Below the pieces are notes generated by a model. The model ran no database searches and was not told the origin of the DNA. It saw only the letters and a list, made by a program, of their open reading frames with translations. A stretch of DNA of 64,000 bases from Trichobilharzia regenti (Eukaryota; Platyhelminthes; Trematoda; Strigeidida; Schistosomatidae). Position 1 is the first letter of the stretch; every line of letters starts with the position of its first letter. Positions 1 through 11,753 of this stretch are shown in pieces. The position numbers and the translations under genes were made by a program. The stretch spans positions 52,959,112-53,023,111 of the forward strand of contig OX235265.1 in the NCBI GenBank assembly GCA_944472135.2, read 5' to 3'.

Positions 1-580
1 GCCAACACACCACAAGCATACCCACAGCACAATCTCACACATCGCTGACGACCTGCGCCTCCAGACAGAGACCTCCTCTTGACATCTTGCAACACAATCG
101 CCACTTGCTAGAATGACTCTTGCAGAATGCAATGTGACCATAGCACCACCTCACGATACTCTACGCACATCCTCTTATCTACTCATTACCAATTACCACT
201 GAAATCGCTTGTCACTCATTCTGCCTCAGTTCTAGTAGCGGTGACGCATGCGAGCCTCAGTCGTTTACACTCTTTCTCCCCGGCGTGTCGGACCGCAGCT
301 AACAATTATCTCCGTGTGCATTTCATTCTCAGCAATAGCCTAGCCTCCCAGGCGTATACGACCCATCTGCTGTCCTTAACATCAATCAATTCATTCATGG
401 ATGTAGAAGACTCGAAACAACTTCAGAAATAATCACGACGAAAATTTTAACAAAATTACGCAATAACAACAAGATACGAAAACAACAAGTAAACACAATG
501 AATCCAAAAACACCAATTGCCATGACACACCACACGTATATACAAATAGTACAAACAACCTCGCCGATCATGTCTTGGTG
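1..580. other. Unassigned flank, less AT-rich than the rest
   Basis: No family is recognised here. An open frame of 101 codons at 127-432 (+) has low-complexity Ser/Thr/Leu composition and no motif, so I do not call it a gene. The stretch is less AT-rich than most of the window and lies beyond the 3' end of the minus-strand gag ORF. It may therefore be 3' internal or LTR sequence of that BEL/Pao-like element, but the window starts inside it. Confidence 0.3.
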
Positions 581-585
581 GAATT

Positions 586-1032
586 CCTTTGAAGAATTGC
601 AGGACTTACACCAGTACGCCTACAACCCTTCTCACGTTGACGATTGTAATTTGTGGAATGTATGGACACAAACAAGATTAACCAACAATTACGATAATTG
701 GAACTCACACAACTATTTAACACAAACATATGTACAATCACTACATCAAATGTTGTGGATTCCAGCATGACAAACTACCCTTGAAGAACTGTAGGACTTA
801 CAGCAGTACGCCTACATTCCTTCTCAGGTTGATGATCCAAGTGGAAGTCGTCCGGACACAAACAGAATTACCAACAGCTAGATGACAGATGATATCAATT
901 CAGTATATGCAATATGAACATATGTACAAAATCACACACCGAGCACATTGGACTGCTCATTGATGCGCTACCCTTTGAAGAATTGTAGGACTTACAGCAG
1001 TACGCCTACAACCCTTCTCAGGTTGACGCCCT
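586..1032. repeat. Three tandem copies of a ~193-bp unit
   Basis: The block beginning gaagaa(t/c)tg recurs at 591, 783 and 977, spacings of 192 and 194 bases. Each copy holds the same core ending in agtacgcctac followed by ccttctca(c/g)gttga. The intervening halves align more loosely (acaaacaga/acatatgtacaa). The array lies just beyond the stop of the minus-strand gag ORF at 1081, so it probably belongs to the 3' part of that LTR element. The 498-770 open frame runs through copy 1 and is not a gene. Confidence 0.7.
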
Positions 1033-1080
1033 AGGTTGGAAAATCGTCGCAGAGTTCATTTGCTGACTTCCTTCTATGAG

Positions 1081-2985
1081 CTAAATCCTCAAATCTGAAC
1101 GGCAACACGCCCATGTCATTGTATCGTAGAATATAGATGACGAACAAACACACGTATATCTCATCAACCAAGTGTAAAAACAGAGTAATTTACACCAAAG
1201 ATAATAACATTCAAATAGTAACTTGAAACTAGAAATGCCTTTATTCGTGCAAGTCAATTTAACAATTACTCTCTCGTTTACACTTGGCTTATCCTCACTA
1301 AACTGACCATTGATATTCGTCCTTTCAAACGAACTGATACTAGCATAGTCATTGCACAAGATACTTGAGTTGATGGGCATCTGTTTCATTGTGGATGACA
1401 ACACCAACGATGACTGAGTGACACAAGGTGATGAACTTAGCGGTGGATCAGAAGCTGTTCTTTTTCGGCTTTCAGATAGTTGTCCAACTGCAAGATTACC
1501 ACCACTGCTGTCTTTCACTACTAGTTCGGGTTTAGCACTATCATCTGATGATAGGTGGGCTACACGCTGATCAATTACACTGACTGTCTCACAAGTATGC
1601 ACACCTTTTGGAACTGCATCTGCGTTCAATTCTACTTCACGTTGTAGTTGTACAGAACCTTTATTTAACTTAGCAGTAGTAGGCATATCCCTCATCTCAT
1701 AATGATCAACCAAAGACAACTGTGAAGTATCATGATCATTATCACGAATATTCAATTTACCGTCAAGTTCATCATTTTCAAACTCTTTAATAACAGAAGT
1801 AGACAATTTTGGTTCCTCCTCACAAATCATTAAAGGTTTTATATCTTCACTCTGACTAGTTATACTTTGTAAACCTTTGGAGTCAGAACTCCACTCTGAA
1901 GCAGTAACTCTATTCTGTGACACTCTATTCAACAACGGCTTACCAGTTGCAACTACAGACTTCTTCACAACACCGTTATCGTCACACAATTCGGAGTCAG
2001 GCCTGGAGTTTACATTTAGCTTATCACTGAACTTGCTCACTGGTTCACAGTTCACTTCTGTATGCACCTCTTGCACACGTGTAAAACAAAACCGTGTTTG
2101 TCTTGCATCTTGCAACTTATCTGTTGAGGATGTACTACGAAACCTGTTACACTCACTAGGTCTATATGCATTACTATACATCATGGAGTCTTCTCGATAT
2201 CCACCTCTCTGAGGCCTACTCGTCATCAATGATTGCATTTTGCTCTCAGACTGCTCTATTCTAGGGGTGAGATGTAATAGACTGGCGAACTTGCTCATAG
2301 ATTGATTGACGCTATCTTTTACCAGTTTCAGGATATCATCAAACTTTGGCTCGATACCCTCATCCTCCATACGGGAGCTCATCTTCACCCACTTCCTTTG
2401 CAGTCGAGTAGGTAGACGTCTTGCTATTACTTCTAGTATAAAACTCGAGTTGAGGTCACTCATGCGATTCATCGAAATCATTCCATTCTTGTAAATTAGC
2501 AAATTATCTAAAAACTCAGTGAGTGCCTGGGAGTCATCCTGTAATTGACCACCATTACCCTTAACAGCCTCGAATAATTTCCCTGCAATCATCGAAGGTC
2601 TTCCAAACCTTTGACGTAATATGCTCATAGCCTCGTAGTAGCCCCCTTTTGGCTTCATAAACTTACAGCACTGTATAGCTCTTGCAGCATCTCCAGTGCA
2701 ATATCTCATCAAATACATTAACTTCAATTCATCATTTAATAAAAAACCACTCAACATGATCTCAAACTCCTTTACAAATTGTAAATAATCAGCTGGGTTT
2801 CCATCGAAACACCGTGGTTCTAATTTAGGGAGTTTGATGTTCCTATTATCCCTGAACGGCGAAACAGTAACATCAACCATGTCATGCTTAACATCAGACA
2901 CATCGTTACAATTAACAGACAAGTCACCATGACTTACTTTCCTGTTTGCATCCAAGACACTCTGTCCCTTCTTTGACCCAGGCAT
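1081..2985 (-). CDS. BEL/Pao-type gag ORF (634 aa), no pol
   Basis: The single open frame begins MPGSKKGQSV. About residues 50-260 resemble the gag region of BEL/Pao retrotransposons (the DUF1759-like fold found in schistosome Pao elements): LPKLEPRCFDGNPADYLQF, then CTGDAARAI, then a Leu/Arg-rich helical part with FDDILKLVKDSV. Residues 270-560 are charged and low-complexity. The last ~50 residues are hydrophobic and Cys-rich, match nothing I know, and look like read-through into non-gag sequence. No protease, reverse transcriptase or integrase motif follows; instead there is a stop and the 193-bp tandem array. The product would be a capsid-type structural protein. The frame may be expressed, or a recently truncated relic that has stayed open. 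I chose the start because it is the first Met and sits about 50 bases downstream of a candidate primer-binding site. Confidence 0.65.
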   Translation of the reverse strand: MPGSKKGQSVLDANRKVSHGDLSVNCNDVSDVKHDMVDVTVSPFRDNRNIKLPKLEPRCFDGNPADYLQFVKEFEIMLSGFLLNDELKLMYLMRYCTGDAARAIQCCKFMKPKGGYYEAMSILRQRFGRPSMIAGKLFEAVKGNGGQLQDDSQALTEFLDNLLIYKNGMISMNRMSDLNSSFILEVIARRLPTRLQRKWVKMSSRMEDEGIEPKFDDILKLVKDSVNQSMSKFASLLHLTPRIEQSESKMQSLMTSRPQRGGYREDSMMYSNAYRPSECNRFRSTSSTDKLQDARQTRFCFTRVQEVHTEVNCEPVSKFSDKLNVNSRPDSELCDDNGVVKKSVVATGKPLLNRVSQNRVTASEWSSDSKGLQSITSQSEDIKPLMICEEEPKLSTSVIKEFENDELDGKLNIRDNDHDTSQLSLVDHYEMRDMPTTAKLNKGSVQLQREVELNADAVPKGVHTCETVSVIDQRVAHLSSDDSAKPELVVKDSSGGNLAVGQLSESRKRTASDPPLSSSPCVTQSSLVLSSTMKQMPINSSILCNDYASISSFERTNINGQFSEDKPSVNERVIVKLTCTNKGISSFKLLFECYYLWCKLLCFYTWLMRYTCVCSSSIFYDTMTWACCRSDLRI

Positions 2986-3037
2986 TGTTGAACTTGACCC
3001 AATTCCAAAAAAGTTCCAGATATTGCTTGTTCAAAGA

Positions 3038-3435
3038 GGACTTGACCGGCACCAGGAAAAATGAACGGCGACTATCCAAACTTTCACCAACTGTTTGAAT
3101 CCGCCAAATCTGTTTCTACCATCAGAAACTGTCAGTCACGTCTCATAAACCGTTAATGCCCAGCTCTCGCTACGCTCGGGCCCACGCTGCTCCTTGAAGT
3201 TTTCAGAAACGCTTAGTTATAACGGACGAAAAACCAAAACACCGACTGGCCGTTTGATATTTCTTTATTGTTACACCAACATATAAAACGAATAAGTGAA
3301 CTAAGGTCTGAAAACAAATATTACAATAATAAATCGTTGTATTACTTCTGACGATGTTTCACTCTTCTTTCTGAACAGCGAACAATGAGACGATGACTGT
3401 CGTATTGATGCCTCCGCGAAAATTGGGGATGTTGA
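3038..3435 (-). mobile_element. Candidate 5' LTR and primer-binding site of the BEL/Pao-like element
   Basis: Read on the minus strand, TGGTGCCGGTCAAGTCC (3038-3054) starts with the TGG expected of a tRNA primer-binding site and lies about 50 bases before the gag start. The ~375 bases upstream of it (to about 3435) contain tttcgcggaggc near the outer end, a motif also found in the candidate LTR at 6.3-6.45 kb. No second copy of this LTR is visible between 1 and 1080, so the LTR identity is inferred from position only. Confidence 0.4.
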
Positions 3436-3439
3436 TTTT

Positions 3440-5650
3440 AAGCAGACAACCAAGAATTGATCGTTCAATCTTCAACTCCATTGACAGATGCTAAGATCCT
3501 CCGAATGGGATGAATACTGCACTAGTGATGACCTCTCGAGAGCTCTAACCATCTTCTACCATAACTCAAACACATGCTTAAATGCTGTCATCCCACTTCA
3601 AACACTAAATTTTTCCCACAGAGAAAGTCTTTCATGAAACCAAAGGATCGTACGAAACTGAAGAGACTCTCAACAAGTTACTTTAAACACCACGACTTTG
3701 CCACTCTAGGTCTAATACTTAACACCCTTAGCTCCATCTCACAAGCTCAAGATTTCCGTATGAGAAAGGAAGAACGCATCGCAGTAGCCAGTCCTGCTAG
3801 AGTGTATGCACTCACAGAAATCTTAAGGAAGCGAATGAATCGCAAAAATCACAGCATTTCTTTCCTCATAGACAAAGGTAGGCTATGCGCTAACTCTGCG
3901 GACATATGTGAACTATTCAACAAAACGTTTGCAGGTAACTACCTTAAGCCCTCAGTCCAGCTACTCGATATACACCCGTTACTAATATGGCACAAACTCC
4001 ATCTCCAATCACACCAAACCAAATTAGCACTGTTGAATTCACTTATGCTAATATTAGCCAAACTATAAGAACCCCCAAAAGTTCAGAAGGTTTCGGTACC
4101 GACGGTATATCATCTTACTTCTATAAATATGGTGGCCCTGACATTCCTCTACTGCTGCTTAAAGTGTTCACAATGTCCCTAGAAACTCAAACTTACCCTG
4201 ATATATGGAAGACAACATTCATTATGCCTAAACACAAATCTGGCTCGAAAACTGAAGTCGGTAACTACCGGCCAATCAATATCACACCTATAACATCTAG
4301 AATTATGGAGAGACTAGTTAAAGATAACTTAATCAAACACATGCTTAGCTGCAATATTATAAGTCCGAACCAACATGGATTCCTGAAATCCAGATCATGT
4401 TTAACATGTCACCTAGACTTCTTCAATTTTGTAACCAGCAGTCGTGACAGACGGCAACTAGTACTTGTCATCTACTTTGACATTTCTAAGGCATTTGACC
4501 GTGTTGACCATTTACTGCTGATACATAAGCTGAACCCCTTAGGAATACGTGACCCATTATTAGGATGGCTTAAATCATTCCTTAACAATAGGTCCCAAAT
4601 AGTTAAACTGGAGTCTGCAACCTTCAAACCTAGCCCTATCACTTCTGGTGTAGTACAAGGTAGTGTCATTTGACCCCTCCTATTTACACTATACATCAAT
4701 GACATATGCGCTTGCTTCACGCACGGGAAACCATTCATCTTTGCAGATGACCTAAAAGTAGCTTATACATTCCAATGTGATGACTTAGGGAACTTCGAGA
4801 ATGTAGTGCAGAAGGAATTAGATAAAACGACTGCTTGGTCGTCCTTATGGAATCTCCAATTTAATCTGAACAAATGTGGCTGGATCTGCATCGGTGCACC
4901 CTCAATTGACCTAAAATTAACGTTTCGATCTGCTAACATAAGCAGACTCCGAAGTGTCGATGACCTAGACCTGAGGTACTCTAGTGACTTGACATTCTCT
5001 GAGCAAGTAGCATCACAGACTAGAAAATCGAGGATGCTCTTAGGATGCATACTCAGGAACTTTCACGACAATGAAGCCAAGCTAATTCTGTACAAAACAT
5101 GTGTCAGATTACTACTAGAATACTGTCGATTTATTATAAGCAGCACTCGCACACGTGATAAGCTAAGGATGGAAAGTATCCAACGATATTTTACCTCAAA
5201 ACTACTTGGCTACGATTGTAAGAAAGACTACATCTCACGGTGCATGATCCTAAAACTCGACCCACTTTGGTCAAGGCAACCTAATATTCTTCTTCAAGGT
5301 TCTTCACAAAATATCATTCTCAGACAACAGGGACATACAATTCGCACAGGAAGGTTCTTACGTTCTGCGTAACCAAACTTGCACAGTGACAACTCATTCT
5401 TTTAAGTCAACACTCCGTGAAAACTTCTTCACACTCATGTATTCTAAAATATGGAATAGCCTACCCCTAGATGTCAGAACTTGCTCTTCGGTTACAAGCT
5501 TCAAACGCTCTCTATACAGACTGTTTCACTCTGCTGATTATATCATTAAACTATTTACTCTTAGAACGAATAAATCACTAATCTACTACAGCACCTGAAA
5601 GACGCACTTCAACACCCTTAGCAATCTAAAAACTATAAATAAACTAGTAG
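3440..5650 (+). pseudogene. CR1/jockey-like LINE reverse transcriptase, 5'-truncated and broken
   Basis: Pre-RT, RT and C-terminal regions are recognisable but broken. About 3490-3600 reads WDEYCTSDDLSRALTIFYH, then a frame change leads to 3574-4068. Another frame change near 3980 leads to the RT core in one frame from 3987 to 5372. RT motifs are NYRPINITPI (fingers), YFDISKAFDRVDH (motif A), SGVVQGSVI (motif B) and FADDLKVAY (catalytic FADD). A single in-frame TGA at 4671-4673 replaces the residue after GSVI. The tail at 5386-5598 reads KIWNSLPLDVRT, typical of the C-terminus of CR1/jockey-type ORF2. The endonuclease is missing, as expected for a 5'-truncated insertion. It is not functional as it stands. 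Relationship to schistosome SR1/Perere-type LINEs is likely, but the exact clade is not settled. Confidence 0.8.
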
Positions 5651-5659
5651 CATGGATGC

Positions 5660-5800
5660 ATAAAGACTTAGTGCGGAACATACAAGAATAGTTTACTCTT
5701 AGAAATAGGACCTGTCACTCTATTGTAACCTTCAGACGCTTGCTATATAAACTTTTATCCCAATGAGTATCCCTACCCGAACCCATCACTTATTTCTAAA
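5660..5800 (+). pseudogene. Short second CR1-like C-terminal fragment
   Basis: Bases 5690-5770 translate to a segment reading CHSIVTFRRLLYKLL, which parallels CSSVTSFKRSLYRLF in the element immediately upstream. It looks like a partial duplicate of the LINE 3' end or an older insertion. It has no intact ORF. Confidence 0.45.
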
Positions 5801-6110
5801 ACGCATCAGTCATTAGAACACTAAGACGCTCAGACTCATTAATGCACATTATGACACTAAACAAACTCTAAGACTTCGCACAGATACGTGAAAACACAAC
5901 TACAATATAGGTAAATGTTTACTAAAGTATAATATACAATCGACATAAACATTTATATATGCATATAACATTAATGTCCTTTTCATTTTCACATACTTTC
6001 TCTTTCTGATATTCCGCTGGTGTGCATAAACTCCTAATTATCTTCTGGTCAAGGTCGAACAACCCTGCATCTAAACTGAAATGAAGGTTAATCCCAAACC
6101 ATTTATCTCA
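5800..6110. other. Unassigned AT-rich stretch
   Basis: I see no ORF, repeat unit or RNA fold that I can support in these 300 bases. Confidence 0.5.
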
Positions 6111-6460
6111 TAACCACTCAAATTCCATGAACGATCCAACTCTACCATTTGAAGACGCTGGCGAACATGCTGTAAATGAGTATTCATGATCTGAAATGAA
6201 GAAGCAACTGGTTCTCAAATAGTTTTTCAACATTTTACCCAACTTACGAGTGCAGTCCGCCATGCAGACACAAATGGCGCAAATGGAGAATTCTGGAATC
6301 GACCTCGGCACCATTTGATGCAGTAAAACAACTTAACATGACCTTATCTAGTTTTCGCATCCACGATATATATTTTTTATATTTATTTCGTTAATAAATC
6401 TAGTCCTCGTTCCTCTTTTGTATATAAGCCTCCGCGAAAGTTGTGATGTACAGGGTATAT
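6110..6460 (-). mobile_element. Candidate LTR and primer-binding site of a second LTR element
   Basis: On the minus strand, TGGTGCCGAGGTCGATTCC (6295-6313) resembles the primer-binding site proposed at 3038-3054 (shared TGGTGCCG). The sequence before it (6315-6455) would run from TGTACATCACAAC to ACTGCATCA, i.e. TG...CA ends, and contains tttcgcggaggc like the 3.4-kb candidate. The 68-codon frame at 6108-6314 would start in the primer-binding site and matches nothing I know. No partner LTR is visible. Confidence 0.35.
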
Positions 6461-7480
6461 AATAATAATAGTATATTCTCATTTTGTACATGAGGGACGC
6501 CAGTTTACAGGCATCATCAATATGATAAATTACATACACGATTAGCAATCATATTTAATAATAATGTTTCGATAAAATAAAATACTTTTTTTCCTACCTG
6601 TGTAGGACACATCAAATGTACGGGCATGGATAAGCATTATTTAAATTCCACAAATTCGGTTTATGTTTAAATTGCATGGTTGCTGACGTTTTTGTCTTTG
6701 GTTTGTGGAAACAATATGATAACCAGTCATTCAATGGAGCACATCATGAAATATAGAAATATTGTCTTCGCATTAACAAAAAATCCCAAGTATGGTTTGG
6801 ATGGATTAAAAATACTTGGGAAAAAATAAAGCTTGAAGTAATTCCACAATATAACTTAGGTGTGTACAAGTCCGAATCTCATTTTTGATTTATATCCAAA
6901 TTGGGTAATAAGGAAGCTATTTTTACAGATACGATCAGTTATGTTATTAGTTACAATCGTGACGTTTTATTACAAATTGATACTTTTCCATTGGTATAAG
7001 AGTATATTCCACAAATGTAATCCAGGTTGCGTCGTGGGGAAAGTTAATTCGTTATTAACTAGGCAACTGATAGATACGGGACCAATAATGTTTGCAGATC
7101 ATTTTTCATTGTAAATGGTCAAACATTCACATTATTCATTCTCATTCAAAAAGTCCAATGGAAGCTAAAATGGTGAGAGTAAAATGAAGACAAACAACAG
7201 CAAAGCAAAAGAAAGCAAGAGGAGTCCTTAAGGAGTGATTAATAAATATATACATATATATTCTGTTTAGTAACTATGTTTATTTTTGTGCACTAACTAA
7301 CTAGTCCCGTTATGCTCACTTTTATATTATGTGTGAACTAATATTACTGTCCTGTGTAGAAATGTTTATCATCTGGTTCAAATAATATTAAAATTTATAA
7401 TTGTTGTTGGTTGTAACTACACGTTTAAAGAACTTAAAATATCTACGTAGGGTGAAAAAGAGTGTGTAAGAGTCAGATGT
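6460..7480. other. Unassigned
   Basis: The 84-codon frame at 6860-7114 (+) has no motif and no typical coding character. I see no repeat family in this kilobase. Confidence 0.45.
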
Positions 7481-7800
7481 AGAAGTGCATTATCACCTTT
7501 GAGCAGTCTGATGACTGAGGAGATGAATACTGGAAGCGTGTTTGCATCGCACACATCAGCTGGTAGTCTTTACCAAATGACTGAAAACTTATTTAAAAGG
7601 AAGTCGTACCGCAGTTAAGTCTGACAGTGATCTATAGCAGCTAGGTTGTGATGATTTCTAAGAGTTCAACTGATGAAAGTGGTAGGTTTAATTATTGGTT
7701 CGAAGGAATGCAAGAGGAAATAACTTCAATTATAGTAAAGGATACAGTTTAGCTTAAGACGTATTTACCAGAATGCTTCTTTAAATAGAATGTCGCAAAG
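7480..7800 (-). pseudogene. CR1-like LINE 3'-end fragment
   Basis: On the minus strand, 7720-7480 reads through stops as LRYDFLLNKFSVIW then RLPADVCDANTLPVF. This matches the FFSNRV..WNSLP..V..APSLxxF pattern that ends CR1-type ORF2 proteins. Only the last ~80 codons and perhaps some 3' UTR remain. It is highly decayed. Confidence 0.5.
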
Positions 7801-8265
7801 CCAGAACGAAGTTTCCTATAAACCCACTATGAACACTGCAAACTGTTGATAAGGAACTGCATCAAAGGAAAAAATTTCCGAATAGCTAGAAAATATTGTT
7901 GCAGTTTCAATGATTAATACCTTTAACGTTTGCAAATCATCTTTCCAAAGTTCAAAATGACGCCGAAACATCGATGCTACCCCATAGGCCCTACAGAAAT
8001 TCGTGAGAGATCTTACATGTCATGTCGTCTTACAAATTCTAAGCTTGCAGAATTTTCAATTCACCTGTCACTGAATTAACCTTTATCTGCTTCACGATGG
8101 TCTTTTAATTAACGCACTATTAGACTCCATTTTATCTTAACTGCATGGGCCTTTATTAAAGCTGAAACTTACTCCTTGTGACTATTAGTTGTTGCTTACA
8201 GTCTGGTTGCTTTGATTAGAAACACAACAGCACCAGTGTTTGGACATAAGGAGTGGTTGGTCTCC
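7800..8265. other. Unassigned
   Basis: There is no supportable feature. The stretch lies between two LINE 3' fragments of opposite orientation. Confidence 0.45.
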
Positions 8266-8745
8266 GAAATAAACCATATGATGAAAGGCTGAAGAAATTA
8301 GGCCTATTCACACTTTGCTACCGACGTCTTAGGGGGGATTGAATCACTACCTACAAAATAACAGATGACCAGAATCCCCCAAACAAAGGTGTTCTGCCAT
8401 TGAGTATGTATCGGCTCCCTCATGGAAATCCCAGAAGGACAGCTCACCAGGGGGCAAGGACCCGGGTGCCCTCCCACTTCTTTTCACTGTGGGTTTGCCG
8501 TCCTAGGAATTCCCTACCGGCAGACGTAGCTACGGCACCGTCTATGGGCGCCTTTAAGACAAGGCTGGACAACCTTGCGGCAACGCAAGGACTGCATCCA
8601 AATGGCTGATTCGCTAAAATCGCATACACCATTCAGAGGTAGACAATTAAACTCGTCGTTTTACTTCTTTACATTCTCTCCCATCTTACTTTCCTGACAA
8701 CTTTAATTACACCTATTATTATTATTATCATTATTACCGATATAT
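8265..8745 (+). pseudogene. CR1-like LINE 3' end with microsatellite tail
   Basis: A plus-strand read from about 8275 gives YDERLKKLGLFTL, RRLRGD, then VPSHFFSLWVCRPRNSLPADV and FKTRLDNL, ending with a stop near 8608. This is the conserved C-terminus of CR1-type ORF2 (FFSLR..WNSLP..V). The ~130-base 3' UTR ends in an (att)n-rich tract at 8716-8740, as CR1-like and RTE-like insertions often do. It is strongly 5' truncated, so it is a dead copy. Confidence 0.7.
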
Positions 8746-10295
8746 ATATATATGTATATACATATATTATTCATATTATTCTTAAAATTTAATCAGCTGG
8801 CTTTTGTTACGTTTTCTTGTTTCTTTTTCTGTTTGTTAGTCTGAATAACTTCACTAATTATATCTATTATTATCTCTTTCCTTTTGACGACGATACCGGG
8901 GGACTAACTGGTGAAAGAATCAACTCCATTTACAGTAGTAACAGTCTTAACACACCTCATACTACAAACCACATATAATTAATCCCAGCACCACTCCTTT
9001 TGGAGTCAACCAAAGCTACGACAGTCGAGTGGCGGAACGAGCTACGCAGAAGTTTACCAAAGATCGGGAACCTATACCTCACCATTAAGAGGCGAGCACA
9101 AAGAAATCAAATTAGTTTATACTAGCTCGTAAAAACGATGTTGGATATTGGATGCTGAGGGAAAAGTAGGTCTTCCGCTGATGGGAAGATCAGACAGGAG
9201 TAATATTAAACTGAAATGATCGGTAAACAAATAGCGAAACTGCCAGGCATCGTAGGTCAAAGCTTGCAAATTTACCCACTAGTAATCAGCATTTCAAGAA
9301 AATATTTGGCCTTTTGTTTAGTTACACTACACCGTAGGTATTTTGTAGGACGTAGTTTACCGTATATTCAGTGGATTATGTCTTATTATTCATTGTCGAT
9401 ATGTAGGTTTATTTTCTATGAAAATTCTGTTTTTAAGGGTGAACATGCATTTATCAATGAGTAATGCCGAAATGTGTGTTTGTTTTTAACTGAAAAGTGC
9501 TAATACCTTCGGATTTCGTATTTTATTCAATTGTATTGGTCTCAGCTTAACATATCCAGCTGCACATTGTTATTTGATCGAGGATTTAGACTTTAGATGA
9601 ATTCCGCATCCGAAACAAATTCTAAAACTCACAGTGGGTGTCATGTTTAGGATGTGCCTATTTGCAAGTGATTGAAATCACATTATTTTACAGTCTCTTT
9701 CTAGCGACAATACGGCTTTTCACCTGGTAGAATACATTTGTTAGGTTCAAGGTCATTTGACTCTGTTGTCTTTTCTTTGCTGTTGCCCTACAGTAAATGG
9801 GTATTCCACGTCCATATGCAAATTAAGGGTAAGTATTTTCTCGAGAGCATTCAGGTGAATTTATCAGTGAGTCACAATAAATTAAGTGCTCAGCTTTTAG
9901 ATAGTCAGCGAAGCCAACGAATAAAAAAGTATAAAGCTGGCTATCGATTCTAATATCAGACGTTTCAAGCGCTATCAGGAATTGTAATCCATCTCTAATA
10001 TTTGGCTTGATTCTGCGTTAACTTTTCCTTCATCCCCTAACTTTGTTTCTGCAAGCTACTACCCATTTTTTCCTCCATTTATCTTTTTCATTTACGGAAA
10101 TATTATTGTTCTACTTCAGTTTATTTATTATTCTCATAAGATTATGTGCTTTGCCGCACTAATTATTGAGTGTCTACATCGTAATGTAAGTCCCATGGTG
10201 CTACTTAAGAAATATGAAGATGTATCTGATTCAGATTTAGATTCAGTTTATGAGAATAGAAGTGTATTGTTGCTTATGTTAATCCTTGGGATATA
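8746..10295. other. Unassigned AT-rich DNA
   Basis: Open frames at 9216-9464 and 9738-9953 have no recognisable motifs. A short (ta)n tract occurs at 8740-8770. I see no repeat family that I can name. Confidence 0.45.
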
Positions 10296-10299
10296 TAAC

Positions 10300-11576
10300 T
10301 CTACAGAGATCTGAATTCTATAAGAAAGCGTTCACTAATGTATCTGTTACTACTGAATCAGGTAAGGAGTTCCAGTCGTTGACCATTTTGTGAGAGGACT
10401 TAAATTTCACACATACTTTATTCGACCTCGGTTCGAGCACCCTCTCATGTTGACCTCGTAAATGTATCCTAGAGGGAAAAAATATTTGAAAGCTTAATCT
10501 CTAAATCAACCTTTAATTTACGGTATATCAAAATTAAGTCGCATTTCCTCCTCTGTTATGATAATGGGAAGAGATTTGAGTGCTCCATCCTCTTATCAGA
10601 GAGAGATACCACTAATTTGGTTCCTACTCTTTGTACTATTTACAGGATATGTGCCTCCTTTTTGAAGCATGGACTCACCGCTTGTATGCAGTATTCTAGA
10701 TGAGGCCTGGTGTATGTTGCATAGAGTACTTGAAACATACCATCATCTAATTGTCTGAAAACTCTTCAAAGTGCCGATATAATTCGAAAAGCCTTGGCTG
10801 CTGCTGCATAACAATTTGCCGTTGTTTCTAAGTCATGGCTTGCAATAATTCTTAAATCCTTTTGTCCCTTAACAGGTGGCAGTTCGACATGTAAGTCCTC
10901 TGACCTAGGTGCATTACCGCGCTTTTCTTGGAATTAACTCCCAGACTCCAGGGGTTAGCCCATTCAGCTAATTTATCTAGATCGTTTTGTAGTACCAGAC
11001 TATCATCGTTATTACTTACAGTTTTCCATATCTTAATATCGTCCGCAAACAAAAGGGAGGACTCGGTTAGAATTTTCGGCAGTTCATTTACGTATAATAG
11101 GAATAGCAGGGGGCCAAGTACAGTCCTCTGACTCATTCTACTCAGTACTGCCTTCCACCCCGACAGTACACCATTAACCCTTACCTTCTGCTTTCTGTCA
11201 GATAGTCGCTAAACCACTCACATAGGCGTTGGTATAATCCAAAGTGTTCGGGTTTACTAAGACCTAAATCAGATACCTTATCGAATGCTTTACTAAGATC
11301 GACAAAGACAACGTCCAATAAATGGTTCTTATCTCTGGCTCTGACCCAATCTTCTCTAGCTAACAGTAAGTTTGTCAGGCAAGATCGTCCTGGTCGCAAT
11401 TCGTGTTGTCCCATCGCCAGTAAGCCATGTTTCTCCATATGAGCTAATAGCTGATCCCTTATGATTTACTATAATCCAGGTCAAATTTGCAGGCCGGTAG
11501 TTAGATACTAGCTGCCCGTCCCCTCTTTGGAGAGGGGGTTTATAAAAGCATCTTTCTAGTCCCTGTGTAGCCCAGC
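10300..11576 (-). pseudogene. CR1-like LINE, 3' part (interrupted by the RTE)
   Basis: This is the 3' half of a minus-strand CR1-like ORF2 whose 5' half lies at 15354-16200. In order on the minus strand it shows SNYRPANLTWI (11.5 kb), ELRPGRSCLTNLL, DVVFVDLSKAFDKV (motif A), VLGPLLFLLYVNELP, SSLLFADDIKIW (catalytic FADD) and WANPWSLGVNSKKS. A decayed C-terminal read then continues through ASHDLETTANCYAAA to about 10300. Frameshifts separate 11438, 11136 and the tail. The break at 11577 is exactly the RTE target-site duplication, and the amino-acid sense resumes on the far side at 15354. The LINE was probably already decaying when interrupted. Confidence 0.8.
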
Positions 11577-11587
11577 CTGGGTCAGGG
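11577..11587. repeat. Target-site duplication, RTE 3' side
   Basis: The 11 bases ctgggtcaggg are repeated exactly at 15343-15353 and flank the RTE. In the minus-strand reading of the host LINE they encode the SLTQ step, which is why the host reading frame is still recognisable on both sides. Confidence 0.85.
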
Positions 11588-11753
11588 CTGGCTGGATTCA
11601 ACATAGAACTTGGCACCGAAGTGCAGCAGTTCGAGTTGCCACGTTCCAAATAGCACACAGAGGTAGACAAGAAGATGAGTGGAGAGAATTAATAGAGTTT
11701 GACAAATATAGGAGTGAAACAGAATGGGTAATGGTAGAAAGGAATATGAAAGA

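Noticed and set aside
127..770. Open frames of 101 and 90 codons
   Set aside because: No motif, low-complexity composition, and the second overlaps a tandem-repeat unit.
586..1032. CRISPR-like or satellite array
   Set aside because: Only three units of ~193 bp without short repeats and unique spacers; better explained as LTR-element tandem repeats.
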